A stretch of DNA of 64,000 nt from Aaosphaeria pasadenensis. Its lineage: Eukaryota; Ascomycota; Dothideomycetes; Pleosporales. The notes beneath the pieces were generated by a model. It saw only the letters and a program-made list of their open reading frames with translations, searched no databases and was not told where the DNA came from. Positions 37,877 through 51,505 of the stretch are shown piece after piece; the first letter of the stretch is position 1, and each line of letters starts with the position of its first letter. A program made the position numbers and the translations under genes. The stretch covers positions 1-64,000 of the forward strand of contig JAKLMB010000002.1 in assembly GCA_022813625.1 (NCBI GenBank), in the 5' to 3' direction.

Positions 37877-40855
37877 GCTGTACTCTGCAGTACGACTACT
37901 CCGGGAGCGTGTACCATACCAATCATGAGTATACATACTTCGTACATAGTAGTTGTTGGAGGACGAAGAGACCAGGAAAGGAGGACGCACAACGGCTTGG
38001 TCACGCAATGATAGGATGTCTCTTACGTCCATCTCCGTAATGTGCCCACACATATGAGGGCAGGGCAAGCGGGGGTCTTGAACGTCCCCTCTCTACACAA
38101 CAATAATGCTCGCGGATGTTGAAACTATGGGAACCAGTGCACGCGCTGCGCTCATCGTTCCCTACGTGCTATCGTATGTTGCACAACAGTCGAACACATG
38201 GCATCATGTTATCATCGGCTACTGCTACTGCCACTGCCACTGCCACTTTTGATGAAGAAAATACCGGTGACAGGTGGAGGACCGGCGGCAATGATGGCAG
38301 TGGCAATCTCAGCCAACCTTTGTCTGACCGATTACTGACACCTTCATCTGCGTGCTGTCGCGCTCGAAACGCATCACGACCAAGGGAGAACAAAGGAAAC
38401 ATGACGGGAGAGCTATAGGGACGACGTCTACTGTCGCTCCGTTGGTGCCCTGAGTCTTGAGGGCAGTACAGACCACCAAGAGGGTCTTTTTCTAGGCGTG
38501 CGGGAGAGACAAGGCTGGCGGCTTGGGGGTTCGTTTGCGGCAGGCCTGGTGGTGAGATGTGGTGTGGGTTTCAAAGGGGGCCCAAGCCTGTAGGCCTTGT
38601 TGCGTTTGAGTCGTTCGCGCATTCTACCGCACGATTACAACGTTATACAGCGGCTAGTAAGTACATGATCTACACATTGTGATATGAGAGATCGAGCACA
38701 TGTGTGATTTGTTTATGAAGTTTCTTGTGGATGGGTACTGTGTAAGGAGTGCTCCATACAGGTTCTGAGATTCTGCAATTCTGCGACTGTACGACGAGCA
38801 CACGCTGATGTGACTGCTACTGCAGTACAACATCCAGTACTACGACCCAGGCAAAGGCGTGATCCGAACTGTATCTGTGGTACAATAATGAACAATACTC
38901 CAGACGGAGTACAGCACAGTGCTACTAGTGTCCTAGGTGGATGAATTGATTGATTGATCAATTGACTCATGTGAGTGATATATCTTGTAGTACTATGAGT
39001 AGGTACCAGGTAGAAACTATTCCATACGAGTACAAGCTTCCGACTCAGTACAGTATCGCACCACGAGGAAGTTGTACTCTTGTGGAAGTGAATATGAATT
39101 ATTAATGTGCGAGGAGCAAGAGAGTTGCGATAGGTGGGTTGGTCGTTGGTGGCAAAACAATGGCGGATGGCTATGGTTGATGGTTGATGATGGCCGCCGA
39201 TGGCTGATGATGGCTGATGGCTAATGGTTAGTGTTGTTACGTATGAATTGGGCATAGTGGGATCTTCCTACACAAGGCGTGTTGGGAGGTGGAGTACCTG
39301 CAAGTAGCGGGCGCGCGACTATTGTGCCAGTACAGCATCTACTGTGTGGTGGTGTACATGCAAGTACAAGTCCATGTAGCGCGTGCCATGCTCTTACTTG
39401 TACGAGTAATTAGTGGGGATGCTTCTCCCGCACCTTCCTTCATCTAGCGCATCGACGCTGCTTTTATCATCTCGTTTTCGGTTTTCGGTCGCGGTTCGCT
39501 CTTCATCGTGTTGCCCTACCGGTTTGAAGCGCCCTTCCTCTGTCCACTCCACTGTCCACTGTCCTCTGTCCAGCGCCTCCACCAACTACCTAACTATCTA
39601 TAATCTAAGTCAACTAACACTCACGCTTCCATACGAACTCTGAATTCTTCCACAGGACTGGAACAGGGAATTACGGGAATAACTTGTACGGAGCAGTCGT
39701 TGGGTACTGCTATGGAATCTCTAGGTAGTCCCTCGTATACTCGGTACTTCTGTTACTCATTATCATCCTACATTACGATGATTCTTATTGTTTCAACTAT
39801 AATTATTACTGTACTCTGCTTTCGTATTCTACACAGTACTATTATCGGAGCGCCCTGTTGAACGAGTACGGTCGGAGTACATACAATAACATACTGAACA
39901 CAGCATGGACGACACATGGAGCCCCATCTAGTCGTACCGAGTACTCTTGTCACTTGTGTACTGTGTAACTACAAGTAGTTACAACTTGCAAGTATTCGAT
40001 CAGTAGACCCTAGTTGGGGACGCACGCTTCCGTCTGCAGAGTGCAGCGCTATGCAGTGCGGTGCGGTGCAATGAACGGAACAACAAAGGTGTCGGCACCA
40101 TTCCTCATTTACTACCCGACATTAAAGTATTGGGACTTGGGACTGGCCACTGATCGAGCAATCGGCCATGGCCATGTTTTTGATCGTGGGCATTATTCGA
40201 TGGGAGGGTCACGACTCACGAGCCAGACGAGTCCAAGCGCCAGCCGGTGTAGGATGGATCGTGTGTGTTGTGTGCACTTGTGACTGAAAGTAAAAAAACC
40301 GCCCCAACCTAGGGTCTCCACTCGGACCCAGAGAGTGTAAAGAGGAAACGACGAACACACGGACAGGTCCTACGCCAGAGCCCGAGCAAGAGCCAAAGGC
40401 CAGAGCCAGAGCCAACGCCAACGCTAGGTCTGACTGGGGAGGGGAGATGAGAGAGGAGAGGTCGGAGAGAAGAATGCCTGAGAGCGGCGTCAAGGATGGA
40501 GGAAGAAATGGAAGACGAAGAGAAGATTTGAAGAATACAATAAGAAGGCGAAAGACGAAAGGCGAAGACGAGGACGAAGACGAAGGAGCCATGACGAGGC
40601 CAAAGCCGAAGCCGTCGCCGCCTTCGCCTCCGCCGCCGCTTTGACACGAGTTTCTGGGTACGGAAAACTGATTGTTCGCAGCAGCATTCCTGGCTTGTAC
40701 GGAGTAATATAATGTCAGGCTACTATCTACGGAGTATTCTGTGCAATCTATGAAGTCTACGGAGTACCAAGTGAAGATAGTATTAATATGTATCCAGATT
40801 TCAAGTGCTCGTAGTGTCTAGTAATAGATGGTTACCTACTTGTACTGTCTCACAT

Positions 40856-40877
40856 ACACACACACACACACACACAC
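40856..40877. repeat. CA dinucleotide microsatellite
   Basis: About 11 CA units. A GT tract lies about 150 bases to the right, so the two could pair as an inverted repeat. Confidence 0.9.
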
Positions 40878-41025
40878 GCGGTAGTTGGAGAGATAGAGAA
40901 GAGTGAGAGAATGGGAGACTAATCGGAATAGGACTAGAGTCGAAGTCTTCAAACTGAAAACTGAGCCAGCCCAAGCCCAAGCGCGCAAGCGTCTTCTTGT
41001 TGTGGTCAAGCGGCATTGACAAGGG

Positions 41026-41053
41026 GGTGTGTGTGTGGGTGTGTGTGTGTGTG
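41026..41053. repeat. GT dinucleotide microsatellite
   Basis: GT units interrupted once by GGG. Complementary to the CA tract at 40856-40877. Confidence 0.9.
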
Positions 41054-41291
41054 AATTGAATCCTGGTCAGTTATCATCATCATCATCCATCATGTATTAT
41101 GTATGGCAGTAACTACCCTACCCTTGCTCTTGCCTCCCCCCACACCCCCTTGTCATCGTCCCTACCCTTCTCTTTCCCTCCTTACCCTTGTAGGCCCACA
41201 TAAATATGTATACCCTTGTAGGCCCTTGTACCCTTGTCTTGTCCTTTGGAATCCTTGAAGGAATCCTTGACGGGTTGAGTGGTCCATGCGC

Positions 41292-41333
41292 CTTCTGCTT
41301 CTGCTTCTGCTTCTGCTTCTGCTTCTGCCTCTG
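41292..41333. repeat. CTTCTG hexanucleotide repeat
   Basis: About six CTTCTG units with a final CTCTG variant. Non-coding. Confidence 0.85.
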
Positions 41334-41383
41334 ATCTCTTACTCTTTAGTTAGTCTCCTCTCTCTTACGGCTCTTACCCTCCT

Positions 41384-41407
41384 CTACCCTACCCTACCCT
41401 ACCCTAC
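41384..41407. repeat. TACCC pentanucleotide repeat
   Basis: About 4.6 tandem TACCC units. It superficially resembles a telomere repeat, but the unit is five bases long and the tract is short and internal. Confidence 0.8.
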
Positions 41408-42282
41408 ATACTATTAACTACCACTACCCGCTGCCTCTACCTACTACCCAACACTCCGTCACTACACCTCACACACCTCACCTCACACATCACACACTGC
41501 TCACTGCACACTGCACACTGCCACTAACCTACCCACCCGCCTACAACAAAACTCTCCGCTCTCCGTCGTCCATCATCCTTCCAAGTTCCACCCCCCCCCA
41601 ACTCACCTCACCTTCTCGCTACGCCGCATCATTCTTTCATTCAAAACTCCTCTTCACTCTCCGTGTCCGTCACCCACCATCTTCACCATAATATACAACA
41701 CACACATTCCAACCCTCTCGACTCTACCCTATTCACTCACCTCTCCTCCGCTCCCGCAATCTGCGTCTTAGTCTCGTCCTCCCGTGTCGTCGCAGTAATC
41801 CAAGAAGAACGAAGAACCGCCATCGCTGCTGTGTACCACCCACCTTCGGAACCTGTGTTCAGCAACAAACGCAATTCCCATACCACCACCCCCTCGTAAC
41901 CTACCCTCCTCGTTGCTGCTGTGCTGCATTCGAGAAGACTTGGTCGTCGTCGCCGCCGCCGCCGCGCCTGCTCCATCCACAACCACCGCGACAACCGAAA
42001 ACGGACGCTCGCTTCCTGCGTTCCAGCGCCATATCTTTCTCCCTCGGGCTACACACATATCCCACCTGTCTCCCTCCCTGCGACCCGATGCTACCGTCGT
42101 CGCATCCATAGAAGTCCACTTCCAAGCCCTCTCCCCCACCTCCCTCCTGGCACTTCCACGGGTCTCAACAGTCAGTCAAGCTGGCGGAACCATTACGTCC
42201 AGACTACTGTTCTTATCCGGGATACGACCACCGGGAGAAGACAAACGCCCACAGGGTGTATAAACAGCTGTGGAGAAGCGTC

Positions 42283-43546
42283 ATGAACTCACGGAAACTA
42301 GGCGGCAACGCCCTGTCGATAAAGACCTCTTCGTCGACGGCGTCGTCGCCCACCACATCCACAATAGACCCTGAAGACGAGGACGTCACCATGGTCGACT
42401 CCCTCCCCCCATCCAAGCCACTCACCGTCTCCATACCCAAAAACATCGCAAACTCCAGCCACCGCAAACCCACCCTCTCCGAGATCCTCGCCAACACCGC
42501 CCCGCCGCCATGGACATTGACATCCTTCATGGCATTCCTCTCCCAGAACCACTGCTTAGAGAACCTCGAATTCACCATGGACGCTTCGCGATATCGAAAA
42601 CACTACTCCAAGATGGTCAATCGCCATCCCGGCAGCCCGATTTCGCCCCTGTCCGATGAGTGCACATACGTCCTCATGCTCTGGCGGCGATTGATCGATG
42701 CCTACATTCGGGAATCTGGCCCGCGTGAAGTGAGTGCTTACCTTGACTTCTTACTGCTGTAAACTTCCTTCGCCCAGACAAGCAACTAACCGCTATGATC
42801 AGGTCAATCTCCCCGCCGACGTTCGAGACACTCTGCTTAATCTCTCCGACTCCTACACCCCACCTCATCCCTCCGCCTTGGACGAAGCCGTATCCAAGAT
42901 CTACGAACTGATGGAAGAGAGCGTCCTCGTATCCTTCCTGAACTCTGCATGCCCCCAGTCTGCGTATCCCCAGTCCGCGTACCCGGCCTCGACAGGCCAC
43001 GCCAGCCATGACTCGAGCTTCGATCGATCCCACACTCGCAGCTACGATGAGCGAACCCTTTTCCACCGAGGCCAGCCGCATCATGTCCCCGCCCACCAAC
43101 GAGCCTCCGCTCCGTCGTCCCTCGCCAATACATTCATGCACCCGCGACCCTTCTCTCATTCCCGGTTCAACTCTCAGCCTGCCTCAACCACCTCGGCATC
43201 TTCGAACTCTGCACGCATAACGTCGGGCTATGGCAGTGGCAGTGAAGCCTTGACGGACGACTCCGGCAGCGGGAGCCCCAGCGGACTGAGCGATCCCCTA
43301 ACACCCCCCGGGACGCCCCCGATGAGCGACTACCCCATGGCCGACTACCACCAGGCCTACTACGAAACAGGCAGTGGCACTACCAGTGGAACTCCAAGCC
43401 CTCGAACCAGCCGTGGCGAGCACAACGGTCTCGCCAACGCCACTCGGGACAGTTGGAAGCGTGTGAGCAGCAAGCTCTGGCCGAAGAAACGATCCGGGGG
43501 CGCATTGAGGGAAGAGGATGGGGTTGTTGAAGGAGGCCTCTTCTGA
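42283..43546 (+). CDS. RGS-domain regulator of G-protein signalling (RgsA/Rgs2-like)
   Basis: Two exons, 42283-42729 and 42803-43546, give 396 residues. RGS proteins speed GTP hydrolysis by heterotrimeric G-protein alpha subunits. The RGS domain covers about residues 64-200: TLSEILANTAPPPWTLTSFM, then NHCLENLEFTMDASRYRKHY, LMLWRRLIDAYIRESGPRE, NLPADVRDTLLNL, and KIYELMEESVLVSFLNSA. The rest (about 205-396) is a Ser/Thr/Pro/Gly-rich tail. As remembered, the length and layout resemble Aspergillus RgsA and yeast Rgs2, which have one RGS domain and no DEP or membrane segments; the exact orthologue is uncertain. The first ATG in the frame was chosen, but an upstream exon cannot be excluded because the leader is long. 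The gene stands alone in a gene-poor region. Confidence 0.88.
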
Positions 43547-46500
43547 GGAAATCACGACATACCCGAACGAGGAAAAATTTAATACACGATCACGACAGTG
43601 CGATATCGAAAGCGTCTCTTCGCATAACAAACCTGCATTTGGGCTGCATTATCCGGCGTTCACCATTTTATTATCATTCCAAAACTGCCCTACATTTACA
43701 GATGGCGAACCGGCGACTGTTGTATCAATACCCTGGCTAGGGTCCTTGGATTTCAACGCAATTTTCTGATTAGATTTCGTTTCCACAGAGCGGGCTTTCC
43801 CAATTTTCTGGGGAGCCTTGTGAATAATGTTTTTATATTGTGGATTTATTTTTTCAGGGTTTCATATATACACCATCATTGGCGGGGCGGACTGGCGTTT
43901 CTCAGCATTTTCGAGCCGACAGATGCATACATTCGTTGGTGTCTTGGTTGGGCGGCGACACTTGGGTTTCCAGGGTCACGAAATTTCCTATCGAGATATC
44001 ACATATTATTTTTCGAGTACCCCAGAGCCTCTAGGGCTCTTCACATGGGTGGATTGGCGTCGAAGCCTCGATAGAGCATCAAGGCTGGAAGAATGAAGAG
44101 CATTTCCGTGGACAAACGAACATCTGCGCATCCCCTCAAAGGGCATCATAAATCTTATTGAAATGTTACACTTCTAATATCCATCCATATACGTGACTAT
44201 GGCAGACATACTGACAATTTAACACCCTGCCTGCCGGCCGCAGACCTGTGAACGCCGAATAGTTAGTACACCTAGACATTACAAGACTCAAGTAACTACC
44301 ATTACCTGTTCCATCTGGGCATCTGTAGGCGAACGAGTTGTATGATGTGTCCCAAGGGTTCTCCACAATTCAGTGTCTCGCAGCGCACTACTCACTACTT
44401 ACCCGTCCTACTAATCTTACAAGTCACCACTAACCCTATCCATGTCGACAACATTCACAGTAACAACTCCGTACGCACTGCGCAGTGGTTACCTAAATCA
44501 ACCCACAAGTAATTACATGTACCTTCATTCATATCGAAATCCTACCAACACACTGCACAACGGACAAACACACCAACATGATGCCAAAGCCCGTAACCCG
44601 TACAATCTTCACTCCCATCAACCCACCCCCTCCCCGTCTCCGAATCAGTGACCTCAACAGTACCCCAATTGATTCTTCTTCGCCAACAACAAAACAAAAT
44701 CATACTACAAGGGGGAAACTACGCGCATGCACATGAATCCGCATGAACGGACGGAGTCTGGTGAAGTTTGGTCGGGCTACGGAGATGGAAAGGAAGGAAG
44801 GGAGTGTTTCCAGGCGTGTTTCATTGGTCGCCCGTTCCCGTACACTAAAACCTTAGCTATCTAGGTACCTACCTCGATTTGATGTAATTGTTACTTGAAC
44901 AACTCCTAGTAATTGGCATACAATATCTCCTTTCTTAGACGCTTGTCAGGGTAAAGGCAAAGGGAAGAAAATCACACTGCTATCTTTGCATCGGAAGTTT
45001 CACGCAGAGCGCTTCGAAGAAGCAGAAGAATGGAATCAAAGGATGCTTCTAGCCGTCTTCTTCTCACTCGTACGAGGCAGCGCATCTTCAACTCCATCCA
45101 TCCATTCATCCATACATGAGTTAAACCCACGCCGCATGAAGCATGTCAGCCTTACAGCCGCTCCGCTCTCCCCTCGCAGTCTCCGATCCAGAGTTACATA
45201 CTTACCTAGAGGGTCTGGTTCGCTATCCTCCATCATTGGCGGCGCCTTGGGGACGATCCAGCCTTGGACGGGAAAGTATGAGTGAGATATTTCCCCTTGG
45301 AGCCATGGGGGAAGGAAAAAAGAAGGAGAACGCAGAAGAAGAAGAAAAAAGCCGTTTGTCGATCGTCCCCGAACCTAGGTTGTGTGCCATGTGTGCATAT
45401 GTATGTATTATGTATGACCGTAAGGTCGGACTGTGCCTTGTCCGGCCGGTTTCTTTTTCTCTCTCTTCGATTTCCTTACTGCATTCTGCATTGATTTTTG
45501 CGTTCTAGAAAACCGACAATAATGTAATAGAAATAAAGCAACAATGCTTAACGTGGGAAATGGGCGGTTCACGGATTAGGGCAAGGTTGGGAATATCCCT
45601 TTGCACTTTGTGGCAGCGTCTAGTAGGAACAATATCCACACACACACGCACTTCCTCTCCCCCTCTTTGTCCAGTACCGCCGCGAGCTTCGAAACATGTT
45701 CAAGGCAGTCAAACGCAATCTCACCGAATGCTGATCACAGAGGAGGCGAAGCGGCGCGTAAACGGGTCATGCTACTCGCGAGTACACCTTTTTTGGGGGC
45801 CCGTTCCATCATGGCTGGGCCCTTACAACATGACATGTCATAAACATAAGATGCGGCGCGCAATTAACACACTACATCGAATCGCCCATGGATTGCGTGC
45901 TGCTGTTTGGAAAAAGAAGATGGATCATGGGACCGGAGTTTCCGATCTTTCTTCTTTGTTTTTCCCTGTTGAAGGAAGGGGAGCGATGGCGGGGGGATGG
46001 TTTGATATTGTGCTTACTTCGTTTGTCCGTTGGTGTCTACAATGCTCCTGGTTGTCTATCCGTCACCATAGCTTTCTTACCCATGCGTGTGCGCGCGCGG
46101 TAAAGATAAACGGTAGGTGGATGTATGGGCCGATGGATGAATGGATAGATGAATGGAGGAATGGATTATTGAAGGATTCAGTGATATTGTGATCTTGTCG
46201 TCTATCACAAGGTCACTCCATTATGAGGGCTCCACATCGTATCAGGAACATGCAATCGCCTTCTTCCTACTCTCTCCATTCCTGTTCGGCGCCTGGAAAA
46301 AACGCCATTACGGCACAGATCGAACCAGCGGAGGCGAGACAAAATGAGGCTGTACTGTATGTCAGAGGGGAAGGTAGGTGGTTATCCGGGTCGGAGCGCT
46401 GAGGTTCGTGACCGGGGTGTGGTTATGGATGCATTATCGCCATTGTCCGCCACCTGGGTCGGTCGCAAAAGCGGTCACACAAGCAACGCGCGCACATAAC

Positions 46501-49500
46501 ACCCACAATCTCACATAGTTTGAGAGAGAGGGGAAGGCTATGTTTAGACATGAAGCGAAATTTCGTGCCTGGGTGGCTTTTCTTCCCTCGTTCTTTCTTC
46601 CTTTGTTTGGGTTATGTGCCCTTTCTCTCGGGACTTTAGGCGATGTTGGTGGAGGGCCAGGGGTTTCTTTGGGGTGTGAGCGGGTGGATGGATGAGTGAG
46701 AATCGAGGGACCAAGGGAGGCCTTTTTTCCCACGCACACGAGGATGAGAAAGTTGGTAAGTACTGTGTAAGGCTGGCTGGGGCCGAGAGCAGAGGATAGG
46801 GTTCACGATTATTCAAGCATCACCGTTCTAGGCTACTTCTGAATCTCTCTTCGCCTCTTGAATTACCCGGTAAAGAAGGATTTGCTGCGTCTTTCTATCC
46901 TCTTCCGTGCTTCTATTCGTTTGTACCATGTCATGCCCGCCGTTGGGTCCATGGAGTCTTCATCTAATTAGGTACAAGATGTATGCCCCGCACGCACGCA
47001 TGTCAGAGGCCTGCATCCCGTCCCTCGTGAGAAGAAGGATTGGGATTCACTCTAATCGAACCTGGATATCTTCCCTTCCGAGCATCATTCGTGTTGCATT
47101 TCTTGGGAAAAAGCATGGCTTGGGCGTACAGCAGGGCCGCGGAAACCAGGGCAAGGGTGGACAGACTTCAAAGTTCAAGGTATGGTCGAGCTTTGACATC
47201 TTGCTATCCTGTCTCCTCCCTTCCAACGTTCAATTCACCCGGGCCTGAGGTTACGATGTCCCGGGGATTTGGGGAATTGTGCGCACAGTACATGTCGACC
47301 GCGAAAGGTAGAATGGTCTTTGGCGGGAAAATGTAGTACAGAAGGTATATGCCATGCGATGCGTCTTAGATTGATATTGAGCCTAACGTACATTACATAC
47401 ACGTGCATCACGAAGCCATGGCCCATGACCCAGTCCCATCAAACACAAGCGATGGGCGAGGGAAGTACCCAAGAGTCCCCACTCAGATATCGTGTGGCTT
47501 GCAAGCCCATCCTTCCCTCCTCTTTCATGCGGATAATGATGGTACATAGATGGCTAGGCGGGCGCGCGCAGGGACCCGTTTTCTTCTCTTCTCGTATCCA
47601 GGTTGGGGACGGCATGGCGGCTCCAACTATGAGTCTGAGATTTATTCAAATGACCTACAGGCTACCGGGCAGTCGCGAGCTTGGAATTCTAGGGCAGGGC
47701 AGCGACCGATCGTGAGCGTGTGTGGTGTGCCGAGGTGGGTTTGAGGTGGTTGAGATGGGCGACTACAATTATTGTGTTTCAGGGCAATACTGCGCTGCGT
47801 CAGAGTCAGGCATCTAGCGGTGAGCGATGGTTAATTTGCTTCAAGTTTCAATCATGGTGACGAATCGCTAGGATTCATTGATTCATCCAACTGTGCCTGT
47901 TTCTCATGAGAGTTCAACGGTGAGCATCCGTGAAGCATGGCTTCAATCGATGCTGTCTGATACAGATCTGAGATAAGGCAAACCTGGAGCTTCCCTGCAT
48001 ACAGAAGGGGACAGCCTACACGACACAGTTAACTATAGTGTGTACGGAGTACAAATCGGGCGTATCCTCACGCACCGCATGAAACTGATTGTCTGCCCAC
48101 ACGATGAAAGCATGGCGAAACGTATCTTGTGATCAGCGTCGTAACTGATATCGCGCACGTCGTTGCTCATAATGCTGTACCCCCACGGTGCCCCAGGTTA
48201 TCCCACGATAATAATATAGTGGTTGACCTCAGCTTCGGGTCTTGATCATTAAACGAGATGCGAATCTCGTGCCGTCCAATCCAAGTAGAAGAGGCATTCT
48301 TTGGAAAAAGCGCCATTGCCGAACCCTGCCCTCGTCTTCCCAGCAATGAATCTCCAAGGACTCCATAGCATTGGTGGAACTACTCACTGTGTTCCCAATG
48401 CCGGGTAAAGGCGAAAGAGCATTTCTTTCACGATGCCTTAGGGAACTGCTCCCGGTTTCGAGCAGGAGGCCATTGCGCTGGCGCGCGCGCACGTCAAGTC
48501 ACGCACAGATGAATCGCTACGAAAGGCGGCATGGCATGGCATCACGCACGCACGCGAAGAGCAGAGTAAACTGCAAGCGGTCACAAGCGAACGCGAACAC
48601 GATTGGTTGTGTAGGAGAATTGCATTCGGATTCACATCGAAAATGCAGGACTGCGCAAATGCAGCTTAGCACAGTGGAATCCTTCACACGTTGTGGCGTC
48701 TTCCTTGGGTTTCCCGGCATGGCGACGGCACTAACACGTAATGGGTTGGATGAGGGTATAGCCCTGTTCTGTTATGGGAGGGGGTTACTGGGGGAGGAAT
48801 GATGCCAGACAAGCGGTATGCTGTGTGACGATGTCGAGACTGCAGAGAAGCGATTTGCCTTGCTTCGATCCACGTCCACTCCAACAGTAGACAAGCGAGC
48901 AACACGTGGTGGGCTGATCAATTCTCGTTTGCACTTTGGTGCTTTTTTGCCACCTTTCTGGCATTTTCTGGATTTCTTCTGGAAAGCTTCTGTGTTACTC
49001 GTACTACGAGTATGATGGGACGAGAAGTGATGTGCCGATGGGTCGGGTGATCTACAAGAACCATTGCCAAACTTTGATGACAAGGAATGCATACAATATT
49101 GACGCATCTGGAGCTACGGAGTACTAATTGATAGATGGATATGGTGAACACTGCTACTACCTCGTACGTCTCGGAATTTCGCAGCAAAAGTAGGCAATGT
49201 TTGCATAATCGGTAAACAGCAAATAACTAATCAATCAATCCCCGGATGAATAATTATTATATCGGACTTCTGGGGGTAGAATTGACAGATCGATAGCTGG
49301 AGCACTCCGTAATAGCTAGTGAATTAGTCGGCCAGTTGGTCGGTTGGATAGTTCGTTGGTTTACTTACAAGTACATGCGAGTACAACAAGTACCCAACCA
49401 TCTGCGCCTCAATTACGAGTAGTTACAGCAATCAACCAACCAATCAACTAACCACCCAGACCCCATTCACCCATGTTCCTTTCCCCTCTTTTCCTCCCCC

Positions 49501-51505
49501 AACTTGTCATCGAATCGAGTACGGCACAAAAGCAGCAACAGAAACAACTACACTCTTTCGACCACGCTATTCGGATCGACATATCATCTCACTTCGGAAC
49601 ATAAGCACGAATGCACCCTCCCCTCTTCAGCCCAGCAACAGCACATGTTCAATAATTCCCAAGACTTTGCCACCTCCCCGTAGATTGCTAAGAAAGTAGA
49701 CGCAACGGTCATCGGGTTTGATGCTTAGCATCGCGAACCATGGCCAGTAGCGCCCGCGGAGGGAATTGCAAACCGCTGCCGTCTCCCGTCATAGACGCAC
49801 GCTGAACGCTCCACTGCTGATCAATACTACGAGTAGCCGTCTTACTGTGTGCTGCATGAGTCGTGGTCGATCGTTGATACCCTCGTATGCTGGGGAGTCA
49901 GACGCAAGGGCTAGAACTATTCCTCTAGAGCTCGGGACAAACTCCTATCATTCGTTCGAATAGAAGCATTGCATTTCGACTGCCACATATGAGGTTTCCC
50001 ATCTAGATGGGCCTCAGAATCGTCCCTCGCCTGAGGTGTTCACACTCTGAACTCTAGAATCTCAAACAAGCAAGCAATAATGCACTGAAATCGGGCTTCC
50101 TCGAGCACGGTCACCGAGACTTCCAACCCTATCGTGATTCAATCAACCCGAAAGCAACGTTACCAGGTAATGTCCTCCGATCTAATTTACGTTCTCCCGG
50201 GATCGCATACCTCACCAAGCCCTTTCGAGACAGTTACACTCTCGTGCGTGCGATGTGATTTAATTTACATTCATTTGCGTCGCGGGGGAAGTAACCCTAT
50301 TGTGGACTTAGTGCATCGCTGGCATCTGATCGTACTCGTTAGCGGCTTTGCCATATCTTTACATGTCCGACAACTGACGCGTAGATTCAATTTGCGAAGG
50401 CGCAATAGGTCACGATGCACTGTCTCTTATCCTTTAGGTAGTATCGCGATATGCGATGAGCAATAGATAACTGTGGTGTAGAGCACGGGACATGTCCTCT
50501 ACGTCAAGCACACTGGCTGTACGGCGTACACGTCAGTCATCATTCACTCTGGCCATAAACGCCTGCCCACCGCTTCAGACGCTGAAAAAAGCAAGCGGTG
50601 TATCAAGCACGGGTCCCGACGCGAGGATGTTGATCCAGGTATTGTAATTTTAGCCGGCAACACAAAAGGAGGTGGGGACTATTCAATTGTAGAGCTTGGA
50701 ATTCAGTACGAGTAGGTGCAGAGGCCCCCGTTGCCGGAAGCCTGGGTACGGATCGTTCAAGTGCCGGATGTGAAATGACCCTACCTCGTAGTTCCACGTT
50801 TCTGGTACATTGATTCCAAGCCACTTTGCTATTCTTTGTCGAACATGCTCTACTGGGGTTTTGAGACTGGGTTGCTGGAGAGTTCGTCCCCTTTCGATCT
50901 TTCGGCCGCGTTATCCGACGCAATAGTACAGAACACGGAGGCCGGCTGCCAGAGAGTGTGTGGATCCTGGTATGATACTACTCGGTCGTATTATACTATA
51001 GCAATATTGCATCAAAGGCGAGCGCTGGGTGACGGACATGACGACCGAATCCAGCAAAGTAAACAACGGAGGAGAGAGCGTGGGGGCACCCGCGCGTTCA
51101 TTGCTTCGGGAACGGAACATACGTTTGTGGTAAGACGAATTCAATATGGGTTAGCCTTTTGCTCCATATTCGGCCTGCGAACAATTTGATATTCAAACGA
51201 GACAGTGCGTATCAAGTTGTTATCCGTTAAAGCAGCAATGTTGTCAAATGGGTAGATGTATAGTTTGGAGACGGTAAGAGTCTGGGATGGATGTTACTAT
51301 CACTACACATGAGCGTAGGGACTTGTGTGCCGTAGTATGTTGAACGAGGATAGAGATGATAATTGCATGAAACATTTTTGAATCCAATCTTTGCTTCACT
51401 TTTTCAGAGGTTGTAGTCTTCATTGTAGATGATTTCCATTCATACCGCCAAACTGCCTCAAGAGTGCTATGCAAGCAGGCATGCCTTCTAACCATAGGGT
51501 AATTC
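43547..51505. other. Long gene-poor region downstream of the RGS gene
   Basis: Nearly 8 kb with no recognised gene on either strand. The longest frames, for example 45560-46192 (plus, 210 codons), have no family motifs and irregular composition. TACGGAGTA motifs occur at 48043 and 49115, with near copies at 44464 and 49304. An ACCTAGGT palindrome is at 45373-45380. No tRNA or snoRNA was recognised. Long non-coding transcripts remain possible but are not visible from sequence. Confidence 0.5.

Larger units (their letters stand above)
35312..42282. other. Long gene-poor region upstream of the RGS gene
   Basis: Nearly 7 kb without a recognisable conserved gene. Two weak coding candidates (36927-37295 plus and 37394-37876 minus) are listed separately. 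The stretch 38700-42280 is rich in simple repeats: CA at 40856-40877, GT at 41026-41053, CTTCTG at 41292-41333 and TACCC at 41384-41407. It also has three TACGGAGTA motifs exactly 30 bases apart at 40698, 40728 and 40758. The last 600 bases are C- and CA-rich and probably form the RGS promoter and 5' leader. Confidence 0.55.

Noticed and set aside
41384..41407. Telomere-like TACCC repeat
   Set aside because: Only about 4.6 units of a five-base unit, surrounded by ordinary promoter-like DNA; not a telomere or a clear interstitial telomeric block.
45560..46192. 210-codon plus-strand frame
   Set aside because: Irregular composition, no motif, and the end is a GATGGATGAATGGAT-type repeat. Treated as chance.
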